Positions 22,663 to 31,709 of a stretch of DNA of 35,512 bases are shown one piece after another. A program made the position numbers and the translations under genes. The notes beneath the pieces were generated by a model. It made no database searches, had not been told where the DNA came from, and was given only the letters and a program-made list of their open reading frames with translations. Position 1 is the stretch's first letter. Every line of letters begins with the position of its first letter. This DNA is from Ketobacter sp. MCCC 1A13808 (lineage in GTDB: Bacteria; Pseudomonadota; Gammaproteobacteria; Pseudomonadales; Ketobacteraceae), in NCBI RefSeq assembly GCF_009746715.1, contig NZ_VRKW01000023.1, positions 1-35,512 on the forward strand, in the 5' to 3' direction.

Positions 22663-22941
22663 CTAATGATCCTTGGGAACATCGACAATGCCATCGGCGA
22701 TCCCCTGTGCCAGCATTTCCATGAGTTTGGCAAAACGATAAAAGCCATCGTATTGCTGACAGATGTAATCCATTTGGATGTGAGAGGTGCTATCCATCAC
22801 CCGTTTGAACACATCCATGTAGTCGTAGCAGGTTTGCAATAATTGCTCATCCCCGGCTTCGGTAAGAGGAAACCGGAGGGCGTGGTCATGGATGATCTTT
22901 ACCATCTGAAGTTGTTCTGCATTCAGCTCGACAGCAGACAT
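22663..22941 (-). CDS. Unknown third gene of the transposon toxin-antitoxin locus
   Basis: This is a 92-residue, mostly helical acidic protein (NAEQLQMVKIIHDHALRFPL at the N-terminus; YDGFYRFAKLMEMLAQGI later) with no membrane segment. It sits between the Phd-like antitoxin (26 bp) and the ParE toxin (15 bp), which implies co-expression. I do not recognise the family. It could be a third regulatory component of the module, for example an additional antitoxin or a corepressor. Confidence 0.7.
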   Translation of the reverse strand: MSAVELNAEQLQMVKIIHDHALRFPLTEAGDEQLLQTCYDYMDVFKRVMDSTSHIQMDYICQQYDGFYRFAKLMEMLAQGIADGIVDVPKDH

Positions 22942-22967
22942 TTTTCTTCCCCCAGAAATTTTATCGT

Positions 22968-23228
22968 CTAGTCGTGGTGACCTGATTCCAAATCATTAAA
23001 AAATGCTTCACCATCAACGGTGTTACCTGCTTTGATATCAGCTTTGGTCTGAGTGGCCCTCGACTGCAACAATCTCAGCTTGAGCGCTTTAATGCTCTCG
23101 TACTCATCCATTGAGATAACCACAGCAACCGGTTTTCCGTTTTTATTGATCTGGATTGGCGCACGTTGCGCTTTTAGCAGCAGGTCACCAAACTGGGTTT
23201 TGGCTTCATTGGCAGAAAGTGTGTCCAT
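22968..23228 (-). CDS. phd: Phd/YefM-family antitoxin
   Basis: From ATG 23228 (AGG about 9 bases upstream) the protein has 86 residues and starts MDTLSANEAKTQFGDLLLKA, followed by PIQINKNGKPVAVVISMDEY, the Phd/YefM DNA-binding domain. The acidic C-terminal tail (GEAFFNDLESG) would bind the toxin. It is the first gene of the module and should repress it. A ParE toxin paired with a Phd antitoxin is a mixed but known pairing. A longer start at 23246 is possible. Confidence 0.85.
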   Translation of the reverse strand: MDTLSANEAKTQFGDLLLKAQRAPIQINKNGKPVAVVISMDEYESIKALKLRLLQSRATQTKADIKAGNTVDGEAFFNDLESGHHD

Positions 23229-23473
23229 GGTCTGGTACCTCACCAAATATCGTTCGATTCGTCCATAATATTCGAAACGAGCGATCTACGTCAATGCCTT
23301 GCCTCGCCTGTCTACACGGACATAGCCTCGAGCAGTTTCCCTGGAACTGGCCAGAAACTGCGCCATGAGCCCGACCTCAGTGAAAAATCGCCGAACAAGG
23401 TGGAATGGGATATCCAGGGTAGACGTGTGACTTCCAATGATCAGAAAACCAATGTTACCGCTTCGGATTCTGA

Positions 23474-23863
23474 CTAGGTGGTCAGATTTTGCAGTATGCC
23501 GCACTGCTCCACCGTGCGGTCGCTTGAGCAACTGCGGCGCAACGCTTTGAGTTGCCTACGCAATTGCGTCAGCTCGGCAATGCGGTCTTCCACTTGTTGA
23601 ATATGGGCGTCCATCATCCGATTCACCTTATCACATTGCGCGCCAGGCGAGCGTTTGAGCGCCAATAGTTGACGGATTTCCTTCAAGCTGAGATCCAGAC
23701 TGCGGCAGTGTTTAATGAACAGCAACAGGTCGACGGCCGCTTTGTCATACAAGCGAAAATTTCCCTCGGTGCGTTGGGTTGAGGGCAGCAGATTTTCTTT
23801 TTCATAATAACGGATCGTCTGTATTGAGCAGCCGGTAACGCTCGCCAATTCTCCTATTTTCAT
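23474..23863 (-). CDS. MerR-family metal-responsive regulator (CadR/PbrR-like)
   Basis: From ATG 23863 the protein has 129 residues. The N-terminus MKIGELASVTGCSIQTIRYY is the MerR winged helix; a dimerisation helix follows near 82-110. Metal-site cysteines are C77 (GAQCDKVN), C112 and C121 (SCSSDRTVEQCGILQNL). The C112-C121 spacing resembles lead-responsive PbrR more than cadmium-responsive CadR. It is divergent from the first CDF gene, and the shared gap holds an operator-promoter (23881-23911). It should activate that promoter on binding Cd, Pb or Zn. An in-frame GTG at 23878 is a weaker start. Confidence 0.88.
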   Translation of the reverse strand: MKIGELASVTGCSIQTIRYYEKENLLPSTQRTEGNFRLYDKAAVDLLLFIKHCRSLDLSLKEIRQLLALKRSPGAQCDKVNRMMDAHIQQVEDRIAELTQLRRQLKALRRSCSSDRTVEQCGILQNLTT

Positions 23864-23880
23864 AACCACCAATTTCACTC

Positions 23881-23911
23881 TTGATTCTATAGTGACTATA
23901 GAATTTAAACT
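23881..23911 (+). promoter_or_regulatory. MerR-type operator/promoter for the CDF gene
   Basis: A perfect inverted repeat ATTCTATAGT-G-ACTATAGAAT (23884-23904) lies between a -35-like TTGATT (23881-23886) and a -10-like TAAACT (23906-23911), giving a 19-bp spacer. Over-long spacers with a central dyad are the hallmark of MerR-controlled promoters, where the bound regulator twists DNA to align the two elements. It faces the CDF gene at 23944. Confidence 0.8.
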
Positions 23912-23943
23912 GCATAACCAGGAAAAAACAAGAGCGTTTTAAT

Positions 23944-24843
23944 ATGACTGAGCAATGCTGTGCTAGCTGTAACAGCGATGCACGAGACAACACACCACAG
24001 ATTTCCGATGGCACAAGCGTCGTCCAAGGCGGCTATGTTAGCGAGTATCATGTCTCCAGGATGGACTGCCCTTCGGAGGAAGGCGTGATCCGCATGGCAT
24101 TGGATAGTGTGGAACCCAAAGTAACGCTGGAATTTGATACCCCCAATCGCATAGTGCGTATCTTTCATGGGGATAATGCCGATGTGATTGAGGAACGGAT
24201 GCACTCTGTTGGTTTGGGCGCTACGCTTGAAATCACATCACCCGTAGACAGTGATGCCATCGCCCAAGCACATGAAGATGCACAACAGGAGGCACAAAAA
24301 GAATCGGGTATTCTGAAATGGCTACTCGCCATCAACGGCATCATGTTTGTCATTGAAATCACCATCGGCTGGTGGGCGCAATCCACTGGCTTGATCGCCG
24401 ATTCCCTGGACATGTTCGCTGATGCCGCCGTTTATGGCGTGGCGCTCTATGCCGTTGGGCGCAGCACTCGGTTGAAACTGCGCTCGGCACATTTTTCTGG
24501 CTGGTTGCAACTGATGTTGGCGTTTGGCGCTTTGAGTGAAGTTGTGCGGCGGTTTATGTTTGGCAGCGAGCCAGCGTCCGTCCTGATGATGAGTATGGGC
24601 CTGGCTGCTTTGGCGGCCAATGTGTTGTGCCTTGTGCTGATCGCCAAAAGCAGGAATCGTGGAGCGCATATGAAAGCCAGCTGGATATTCTCCGCCAACG
24701 ACGTGATTGCCAATCTGGGGGTTATCCTGGCTGGTGGCCTGGTCGCCTGGACCGGTTCCCGCTATCCGGATCTGGTGATTGGTCTCATTATTGGCGTCGT
24801 TGTCCTAAACGGTGCACGACGTATTTTGCAGCTGAAATCCTGA
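23944..24843 (+). CDS. Cation diffusion facilitator with N-terminal metal-binding domain
   Basis: The 299-residue protein has a Cys-rich start (EQCCASC), an HMA-like fold around YHVSRMDCPSEEGVIRMAL (residues 35-53), then a membrane domain with about six segments. In the second membrane segment it has DSLDMFADA (Asp pair four apart); the later segment has SANDVIANLG in place of the usual His/Asp pair. It is expected to export a divalent metal such as Cd, Pb or Zn from the cytoplasm. Divergent position from the MerR regulator and the shared operator suggest direct metal induction. Confidence 0.85.
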   Translation: MTEQCCASCNSDARDNTPQISDGTSVVQGGYVSEYHVSRMDCPSEEGVIRMALDSVEPKVTLEFDTPNRIVRIFHGDNADVIEERMHSVGLGATLEITSPVDSDAIAQAHEDAQQEAQKESGILKWLLAINGIMFVIEITIGWWAQSTGLIADSLDMFADAAVYGVALYAVGRSTRLKLRSAHFSGWLQLMLAFGALSEVVRRFMFGSEPASVLMMSMGLAALAANVLCLVLIAKSRNRGAHMKASWIFSANDVIANLGVILAGGLVAWTGSRYPDLVIGLIIGVVVLNGARRILQLKS

Positions 24844-24934
24844 CCGGAAACGGTTTTGGTGAACTTTTCTATAATATGATAGTCTATGGCAGCTAGTGTT
24901 TTGAACCTGACAACATAAGGGCTCCACATTTCAC

Positions 24935-25303
24935 ATGAACATCCGCCATCATTTAACTTGTCTACTGGCTCTACTGATTGCCCTGCAATCCGTGGCTGCC
25001 ATGGCGGACGTTCACCAGCTTCATCAATTCGGGACGGAGCACTTGGAATTCGACCATTCGCACCAATCCAGTGCCACTGATACCCAAAACGACAATCTGC
25101 TCGCCAAGCAGACACCCGATCAGCCCGGACAGTCTGTATATGACTGCCACCATTGCTGCCATTGTCATGGCCACGGCTCTGTCGTTCTGACCGGAGCCGC
25201 TTCACACTTGGCCAATTTATTCTCAGAAAACGGACAAGCCGACTATCAGGCCAACCTCACCTCTGGTATTCCCCCCTCTCTGTTTCGCCCTCCAATCGCC
25301 TGA
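24935..25303 (+). CDS. CzcI-like periplasmic metal-binding protein
   Basis: The 122-residue protein has a signal peptide (about 1-24, ending AAMA) and a Cys/His cluster CHHCCHCHGHG at 71-81, plus scattered His. CzcI-type proteins, small secreted His-rich proteins at the head of czc operons, have this arrangement and help to regulate them. The match is by layout and motif type. AAGGG lies about 13 bases before the ATG. Confidence 0.7.
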   Translation: MNIRHHLTCLLALLIALQSVAAMADVHQLHQFGTEHLEFDHSHQSSATDTQNDNLLAKQTPDQPGQSVYDCHHCCHCHGHGSVVLTGAASHLANLFSENGQADYQANLTSGIPPSLFRPPIA

Positions 25304-25384
25304 TCGCGCCTCAAAAGCACGTCATCAGTCGCTGTAGACTTGGGTTACAGCGAACAATTGGTATTTATTTTAGGGTGAAACATC

Positions 25385-25813
25385 ATGAAACAGATCGCTA
25401 TTGGGCTCGCGCTGAGCCTCGCGCTTGTCAATTCCGCTCAGGCCGGAAGCAGCTTGCCTGAAATTGAAGTCGTCAATATCGACAACCAACGCTGGCATTT
25501 ACGCCAGGTGACCGTGAACCATACCGCCGCGGAGCTGACCGTCTTCGGACGGATGGATGCTCACCTGCGCTACGGCCTTCCCCGAGGCCATGTAGACATC
25601 GCAGCCTGGTCTGCTGATAACGGATTGATTGCGGAAACAACCACTGATTACTCACCGCGCCTTCTCACCAGACGTGCATCACGCAAGGGCGGCGTGCGTT
25701 TTTCTGCAAAGCTCCCCGCCTTGCCTGATGATGCCGTAATAAAGGTCGCCTTTCACCGGGATGAACCCCAACAGCGGCAAAATCCGGTGCATGACCAAAC
25801 CGTCGCACGCTGA
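25385..25813 (+). CDS. Secreted protein of unknown function in the czc operon
   Basis: This is a 142-residue protein with a clear signal peptide (1-20, ending AQA) and a mature part with alternating hydrophobic residues that suggests a small beta-rich periplasmic domain (residues 25-130). It has few Cys or His, so it does not look like a metal chelator. AGGGTGA precedes the ATG, and czcC follows 17 bp later. I do not recognise a named family. Confidence 0.7.
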   Translation: MKQIAIGLALSLALVNSAQAGSSLPEIEVVNIDNQRWHLRQVTVNHTAAELTVFGRMDAHLRYGLPRGHVDIAAWSADNGLIAETTTDYSPRLLTRRASRKGGVRFSAKLPALPDDAVIKVAFHRDEPQQRQNPVHDQTVAR

Positions 25814-25830
25814 ATTTCAGGAGCATCAAT

Positions 25831-27069
25831 ATGAGACGATTTGACTGGCCCAGACGGGCCTTGCTGGGCGCGTTCTTGTTTTTTCCGGCCATGCTTGCTT
25901 ACGCAGAGACATCGAGTTGGAGCGCCTGGCTCGCCTCCCAGATACAACAACACCCCGAGGTACTTGCCGCCCGCGAGCAATTGCTGGGCTCCAACGCCAG
26001 CGCCGATGCGCTGGAGCAGCCGCTTTACAACCCGGAGCTGTCCACCGATTTGGAGCGTAATGAAGAGGAAGACAACTACCGGGTCGGCGTTCAGCAGACC
26101 ATAGACTGGTGGGACAGACGGGGCGCAAGACGGCAGCAGGCGGGCTTTATGCGAAGCACCGCCGAAGCGCTGTACCAGCAACAAGTGTTGGACAAAACCG
26201 CCGATGCGCTTGCCGCACTGGTGGAGTGGCATGCCGCCAACCGCGCCGCCGCCATTGCCCAAGCGCAACAGCAGCAACTTAACGCCTTGCTCGAACAGGT
26301 GGATAAGCGCCAACAGGCAGGTGATCTGGGCAGCATCGATGCCGAACTCACCTTTCTGTCCCTGTCACAGCAGCTGGCTCAGGTTGCCGAGGCCGAAGCC
26401 GCGATACAGAAAGCCGAAATCAGGGTTCGCGAGCTGCTGCCCGCATGGACGCCCACGCGAGGCGGCATTCCTGATGATTTCTGGCCCTCCCAGCCAGACT
26501 TGACCTCGGATCAGGAGCTACGGCAATACCCGGCCGTAGCCAGCGCCCACGCCCGCTGGCAGTCGCTGAAGGAGGAAGCTGAAGTGACACGGCGTACCGC
26601 CAAGGCGGAGCCCACCTTTGGCGTCAATGCCGGGCGTGATGGTGGAGAAGGCGTTGTAGGGCTGACCTTCTCCATCCCGTTGAATGTCCGCAACAACTTC
26701 AGCGCAGAAACTCGCGCCGCTGAACGCATAGCGCTGGAGGCCGAGGCTCGTTTTCAGGCTATCTACCGCAAGCAGCGCTTTGACTGGCAGGCTGCACAGG
26801 CCACCTGGCAGCGCTTTGAACAGCAATATCGCCGCTGGCAAGAGGTTGTTCAGGGTCGGGTCGAGAACAGCGCCGAACTGCTGAAACGGCAATGGCGCAC
26901 GGGTGATCTGTCCACCACTAATTATCTGCTGGCCTTGAATCAACGCACCGAAAGCCTGCTGGCAGGCATTGAGCTGGAAAAGCAGACACGGCTTGCGCTC
27001 ACCGAAGCACTTCAGCAATCGGGCCACCTGAACAACGCAACAAAGTCATCGACAGCGTCAACGAATTAA
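25831..27069 (+). CDS. czcC: CzcC-like outer-membrane efflux protein
   Basis: The 412-residue protein has a signal peptide (1-25, ending AYA) and TolC/OEP features: HPEVLAAREQLLGS in the first repeat, LYNPELSTDLERNEEEDNYR, IDWWDRRGARRQ, and a second repeat near residues 230-400 ending NYLLALNQRTE. It should form the outer-membrane channel of the tripartite RND pump with CzcB and CzcA. AGGAGC precedes the ATG. The stop is 16 bp from the preferred czcB start. Confidence 0.9.
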   Translation: MRRFDWPRRALLGAFLFFPAMLAYAETSSWSAWLASQIQQHPEVLAAREQLLGSNASADALEQPLYNPELSTDLERNEEEDNYRVGVQQTIDWWDRRGARRQQAGFMRSTAEALYQQQVLDKTADALAALVEWHAANRAAAIAQAQQQQLNALLEQVDKRQQAGDLGSIDAELTFLSLSQQLAQVAEAEAAIQKAEIRVRELLPAWTPTRGGIPDDFWPSQPDLTSDQELRQYPAVASAHARWQSLKEEAEVTRRTAKAEPTFGVNAGRDGGEGVVGLTFSIPLNVRNNFSAETRAAERIALEAEARFQAIYRKQRFDWQAAQATWQRFEQQYRRWQEVVQGRVENSAELLKRQWRTGDLSTTNYLLALNQRTESLLAGIELEKQTRLALTEALQQSGHLNNATKSSTASTN

Positions 27070-27084
27070 ACAGGAATGATAAAC

Positions 27085-28434
27085 ATGAATAAAACACTGG
27101 TAGCCATTTTGGTGGCTGGTCTTGCGACCGCAACCGCCAGCCACGCCAAAGAATCTGAGTCTGAGCATGGGCAGGAAAAAGCGACAACGGCGGCACCCCA
27201 TAGCGAACAGGATAATCATGACGATCATCGTGAGGAAAACCATAAAGAGCATGATGCGCATAAGCCTGACAGCGAGCACGGCCACGATGATCATGGCGAC
27301 GAAAATCATGATGAACACAGTGCCCACGACGAGCACAACTCCGGCTCAGAACACGGGCATGAAGAGCATAGCGAGGGCGGTGACCACGATAATCATGGTG
27401 GGCATGGAGGTCACGAAGAAGCTACTTCTGCCTCACTGAACCCGGCGCAAATGACCCTGGCCGATATTCAGGTAAACCCACTGACTCCCAGAAAGGTCGA
27501 TTATCAGCTTTACGCACCGGGGGAGATCCTTTCCAACGGCTACACCAGTTACCGGGTATCGCCCCGGGTGCCCTCCGTGGTGCTGCGCCGCCATGTCGCC
27601 CTGGGCGATCACGTCGAACAGAGTCAGCCGCTGGTTACTCTGTTCAGTGAAACCGTGGCGCAAGCACAAGCCAATTACCGCACGGCTTGGCCTGAATGGC
27701 AGAGAGTACAGGAACTTGGGCGCAAAACCGTGGGTGAGCAGCGTTACATCACGGCCAAAACCAACCTAGAAGCGGCACGGGCGACGCTGCTGGCCTACGG
27801 CCTTTCCGCCTCGGACTTGCAAGCGTTGGTCGCTTCTCAGCAATCTGTTGCATTAGGGGAGTATACCCTGCATGCCGAGATTGACGGCGCGGTGCTTAGA
27901 GATGATTTCGAGCAGGGGCAGCGCATCGAGGCGGGCGCGCCCTTGATTGCGTTGGCCGATGAAAAGCAACTCTGGGTGGAGGCCCACCTGCCCGCCGATC
28001 TCTCCCTGACGCTGGGCGCGGGAACGCGGGCGGAAGTGGTGGCTGGGGATGTCCGTGTAAACGCCAAGGTCACTCAGGAGGCGCACACCATTGATCCCAT
28101 CTCCCGTACCCGTACCGTGCGCCTGTTGGTCAATAACCCGGAACACCGCCTGCACCCTGGCCAGTTCGCCGAGGTGTATTTCCGATTCCAGACTAAAAGG
28201 CCCGTGCTAGCGGTACCCGAAACCGCACTGATGCGCGGCGCAGACGGAGATTGGACGGTGTTCGTGGAAGACCATCCTGGCGAATTCCAGCCAGTGGAGG
28301 TGGAGCTGGGTCGAGCGCTCGGGCCGCTACGTGAAATTAGCGGTGTCGGTCCGGGGGCTCGCATCGTCACTCAGGGCGCTTTCTTTGTTGCCTCTCAGAT
28401 CGCCAAGGGCGGCTTTGACCCCCATAACCACTAA
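27085..28434 (+). CDS. czcB: CzcB-like membrane-fusion protein with a long His-rich N-terminus
   Basis: From ATG 27085 (AGGA nine bases upstream; the ATG at 27076 is too close to it) the protein has 449 residues. After a signal peptide (1-21), residues about 39-110 are extremely rich in His, Asp and Glu, far beyond the usual few His of CzcB. The rest is standard: NPLTPRKVDYQLYAPGEI, barrel-sandwich halves (VVLRRHVALGDHVEQSQPL), a coiled-coil hairpin and LIALADEKQLWVEAHLP. It links CzcA to CzcC. The tail may buffer or hand over metal ions in the periplasm. Confidence 0.92.
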   Translation: MNKTLVAILVAGLATATASHAKESESEHGQEKATTAAPHSEQDNHDDHREENHKEHDAHKPDSEHGHDDHGDENHDEHSAHDEHNSGSEHGHEEHSEGGDHDNHGGHGGHEEATSASLNPAQMTLADIQVNPLTPRKVDYQLYAPGEILSNGYTSYRVSPRVPSVVLRRHVALGDHVEQSQPLVTLFSETVAQAQANYRTAWPEWQRVQELGRKTVGEQRYITAKTNLEAARATLLAYGLSASDLQALVASQQSVALGEYTLHAEIDGAVLRDDFEQGQRIEAGAPLIALADEKQLWVEAHLPADLSLTLGAGTRAEVVAGDVRVNAKVTQEAHTIDPISRTRTVRLLVNNPEHRLHPGQFAEVYFRFQTKRPVLAVPETALMRGADGDWTVFVEDHPGEFQPVEVELGRALGPLREISGVGPGARIVTQGAFFVASQIAKGGFDPHNH

Positions 28435-28449
28435 GCAGTAGGAGACCCC

Positions 28450-31400
28450 ATGTTTAACCGAATTATCGATTGGGCGGTCATCAACCGATTGCTGGTGGTG
28501 ATAGCCCTGATCACACTAACGGTCAGTGCCGTTTTTATTATTCCCAAACTGAATCTGGATGCTTTTCCGGATGTCACCAACGTGCAGGTGTCGGTCAATA
28601 CCGAAGCACCGGGGCTGGCTGCCGAAGAGGTGGAACAGCTTATTACCTATCCCATCGAAGCCGTGATGTACGCCTTACCGGATGTGGAAGAGGTGCGCTC
28701 AATTTCCAAAACCGGCCTGTCCGGCGTTACCGTAGTCTTTAAAGAAGGCACCGATATTTATTTTGCCCGGCAACTGGTATTTGAACGGCTTCAGGCTGCC
28801 AAGGAGCTGATCCCCGATGGCGTCGGCACACCGGAAATGGGCCCGAATACTTCCGGCCTGGGTCAGGTCTATCAGTATCTGCTGGTGGCAGAACCCGATG
28901 CCGGTTTCGACGCCATGGCTTTGCGTAGCTTGAACGACTGGGTGGTGAAGCTGCTATTGATCCCGGCCGAGGGCGTGACCGATGTGCTCTCCTTTGGCGG
29001 TGAGGTGCGTCAGTACCAGGTTAACCTAAACCCGTCCCGACTGTTGGCCTACGAGCTGACCCAGGACGACGTCATGATGGCACTGGAGCGCAACAACACC
29101 AACGTCGGCGGTTGGTATATGAACCGGGGCCAGGAGCAACTGGTGATCCGGGGTACGGGTTGGCTGGATCATGGTGAGAAGGGCTTGGAACAGATCCGTC
29201 AGGTGCCACTGAAAACCGTGGACGGTACTACGATCACCGTGTCCGACGTGGCGCAAGTGGCCCTGGGCAGTGAGATCCGTCAGGGAGCGGTGACCATGAC
29301 GCGCAAGAACGCCGACGACAAGGTGGAGAATCTCGGCGAGGTGGTGTCCGGCATCGTGCTCAAGCGCATGGGGGCCAACACCAAGGCCACCATTGATGGA
29401 GTCAATGCACGCATTGAGCGTATTAACCAGGCATTACCGGAAGGTGTTCGCTTCGAGGCATTTTACGATCAGGCGGATTTGATCACCCAGGCCGTACAGA
29501 CCGTGGTCAATGCCCTGCTGCTGGCGTTTATTTTCATCGTCGTGATCCTTGCGCTATTCCTGATGAACCTGCGCGCCACCTTTCTGGTGTTGATGTCCAT
29601 CCCGATATCTATTGGAATCGCTTTAATGGTGATGGCTTGGTTCGGATTGTCGGCCAATCTGATGTCGCTGGGGGGGATTGCGGTCGCCATTGGCATGTTG
29701 GTGGATGGCTCCGTAGTAATGGTGGAGAACATGTTTAAACATCTGACGCACCCGGATGCTGAACATGATACCCAGAGACAATCGCGGGTGGATTCCGATG
29801 ACGTGGACCCTGTTGATGCGGCCCACGACCGTCATGGTATTGCCTTGCGCCTGCAGGAAGCCGGTAAGGAAGTCGCTCGCCCCATCTTTTTTGCCACGGC
29901 CATTATTCTGGTTGTCTTCATGCCACTGTTCAGCTTTGAAGGTGTCGAAGCCAAACTGTTTCAACCCATGGCCATCAGTATCATGCTCGCCATGCTCTCG
30001 GCGGTGTTGGTGGCCCTGATCATCGTGCCTGCACTAGCAACCTATCTCTTTCGCAGGGGGGTTCGCCAACGCGAGAGCTTTGTATTGAAGCCGCTCGATC
30101 TGCTCTATCGTAAAGGTTTAGCCTGGGCGATGGGACACAGCAAAGTGGTGGTGGGTGTCGCTGCCATTATGGTGGTAGCGGCCGCGTTGGTTCTGCCCCG
30201 CTTGGGTACCGAATTCGTGCCTGAACTGGAGGAGGGTACCATTAATCTGCGCGTCACCCTGGCGCCTTCTTCCAGTCTGGATACCGCGCTGGAAGTGGCC
30301 CCCAAACTGGAGGCCAAGTTGATGGAGTTCCCAGAGGTAACCTATGCACTGTCACGTATTGGCCGGGCTGAAATCGGCGGCGATCCTGAGCCGGTGAATA
30401 ACATCGAGATCTATATTGGCCTTAAACCGGTGCCGGAATGGACCAGTGCAGACAACCGTTATGAACTCCAGTCATTGATGGAACAGAAACTGGAGCAACA
30501 CCCAGGCTTACTGCTCAACTTCTCGCAACCCATCGCAACCCGTGTGGACGAGTTGCTCTCGGGCGTCAAAGCGCAGCTGGCCATCAAGTTGTTTGGTCCC
30601 GATCTTGCCGTGCTGGCCGAAAAGGGCCAGGCCATTGAGGCCGCAGTGAAAGAAATCGAAGGGGCGCGCGATGTGGCCATGGAGCAGATCGCCGGTGAAT
30701 CTCAACTGGTGGTGAAGCCGAACCGCAGAGCTTTGTCCCGTTACGGTCTGGCCGTGGGCGACGTGATGGAGCTGGTACGCGAAGGGCTGGGAGGTGCCAG
30801 TGCCGGCCAGATCATCAATGGCAACGAGCGTTACGACATCTACGTGCGGCTCGCCGAGCGGTTTCGCGAAGACCGTGAAACCATTGCCGATCTGCGCTTA
30901 CAGGCCCCGTCAGGTGCCTGGGTACGCCTAGGGGATGTGGCGGAAGTCAGTATCGCATCTGGACCACCGCAGGTACGTCGTGATGACGTGCAGCGTCGGG
31001 TTGTAATTCAGGCCAATGTTCAGGGACGGGACATGGGCAGCGTGGTTGCCGATATTCGTCAGGCGATTGTGGAGCAAGTGGACCTGCCCACCGGCTATTC
31101 CGTCGATATCGGTGGCCAGTTTGAAAACCAGCAGAGAGCGCAAAAGCGTTTAGCACTGGTGGTGCCGGTTTCGCTGGGATTAATTGCCTTGTTGCTTTAT
31201 TTTGCCTTTGCCTCGGTTGGCCAGGCCATGCTGATTCTGGTGAATGTCCCGCTGGCGGTGATTGGTGGCGTGTTTTCACTCTGGATTTCCGGCCAGTATC
31301 TGTCGGTACCCAGCTCAGTGGGCTTCATCACCCTGTTCGGGGTCGCTGTACTGAATGGCGTTGTCATGGTGGAAAGCATCAATCAACGGATTGCGGACGG

Positions 31401-31647
31401 CCTTAAAGTATCGGATGCGGTGTTTGATGGAGCGGTTTCAAGGCTAAGGCCCGTGTTGATGACTGCTATTACCTCGGCACTGGGCCTGATCCCCATGCTG
31501 CTGTCGAATGGTGTCGGCGCAGAAATCCAAAAGCCTCTGGCGAGTGTGATCGTGGGCGGGTTGGTAACCGCTACGTTCTTGACGCTGTTTGTATTGCCGG
31601 TGCTGTTTGCCTGGTTTTCAAAAGGCAAGTTAAGCGACATGGCATAA
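28450..31647 (+). CDS. czcA: CzcA-like heavy-metal RND efflux pump
   Basis: The 1,065-residue protein is full length for HME-RND pumps, with twelve membrane segments and two large periplasmic loops. It opens with IDWAVINRLLVVIALI and ends in the conserved MTAITSALGLIPMLLS region. In membrane segment 4 it has AIGMLVDGSVVMVEN (413-427; D419, E426). Zn/Co/Cd pumps of the CzcA type have DFG where this has AIG, so the first Asp is missing. The motif is nearer HelA/CusA-like groups. It is the proton-driven engine of the CzcCBA complex. The exact ion is uncertain. Confidence 0.92.
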   Translation: MFNRIIDWAVINRLLVVIALITLTVSAVFIIPKLNLDAFPDVTNVQVSVNTEAPGLAAEEVEQLITYPIEAVMYALPDVEEVRSISKTGLSGVTVVFKEGTDIYFARQLVFERLQAAKELIPDGVGTPEMGPNTSGLGQVYQYLLVAEPDAGFDAMALRSLNDWVVKLLLIPAEGVTDVLSFGGEVRQYQVNLNPSRLLAYELTQDDVMMALERNNTNVGGWYMNRGQEQLVIRGTGWLDHGEKGLEQIRQVPLKTVDGTTITVSDVAQVALGSEIRQGAVTMTRKNADDKVENLGEVVSGIVLKRMGANTKATIDGVNARIERINQALPEGVRFEAFYDQADLITQAVQTVVNALLLAFIFIVVILALFLMNLRATFLVLMSIPISIGIALMVMAWFGLSANLMSLGGIAVAIGMLVDGSVVMVENMFKHLTHPDAEHDTQRQSRVDSDDVDPVDAAHDRHGIALRLQEAGKEVARPIFFATAIILVVFMPLFSFEGVEAKLFQPMAISIMLAMLSAVLVALIIVPALATYLFRRGVRQRESFVLKPLDLLYRKGLAWAMGHSKVVVGVAAIMVVAAALVLPRLGTEFVPELEEGTINLRVTLAPSSSLDTALEVAPKLEAKLMEFPEVTYALSRIGRAEIGGDPEPVNNIEIYIGLKPVPEWTSADNRYELQSLMEQKLEQHPGLLLNFSQPIATRVDELLSGVKAQLAIKLFGPDLAVLAEKGQAIEAAVKEIEGARDVAMEQIAGESQLVVKPNRRALSRYGLAVGDVMELVREGLGGASAGQIINGNERYDIYVRLAERFREDRETIADLRLQAPSGAWVRLGDVAEVSIASGPPQVRRDDVQRRVVIQANVQGRDMGSVVADIRQAIVEQVDLPTGYSVDIGGQFENQQRAQKRLALVVPVSLGLIALLLYFAFASVGQAMLILVNVPLAVIGGVFSLWISGQYLSVPSSVGFITLFGVAVLNGVVMVESINQRIADGLKVSDAVFDGAVSRLRPVLMTAITSALGLIPMLLSNGVGAEIQKPLASVIVGGLVTATFLTLFVLPVLFAWFSKGKLSDMA

Positions 31648-31652
31648 ACGTT

Positions 31653-31687
31653 GTGCCTGCCCTTATCGTTACGGTCAGGGCAGGTAC
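31653..31687 (+). terminator. Hairpin between czcA and czcD
   Basis: GTGCCTGCCCT (31653-31663) pairs with AGGGCAGGTAC (31677-31687), with one G-U pair, shortly after the czcA stop; ATTTATTG follows. It could partially end the czcCBA transcript so that czcD is made at a lower level, or protect the message. Confidence 0.55.
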
Positions 31688-31709
31688 ATTTATTGTGTAA
31701 GGGTTGCTC

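Noticed and set aside
23286-23531. Minus-strand 81-residue frame between the antitoxin and the MerR gene
   Set aside because: It overlaps the end of the MerR gene, lacks a ribosome site, and its composition looks non-coding.
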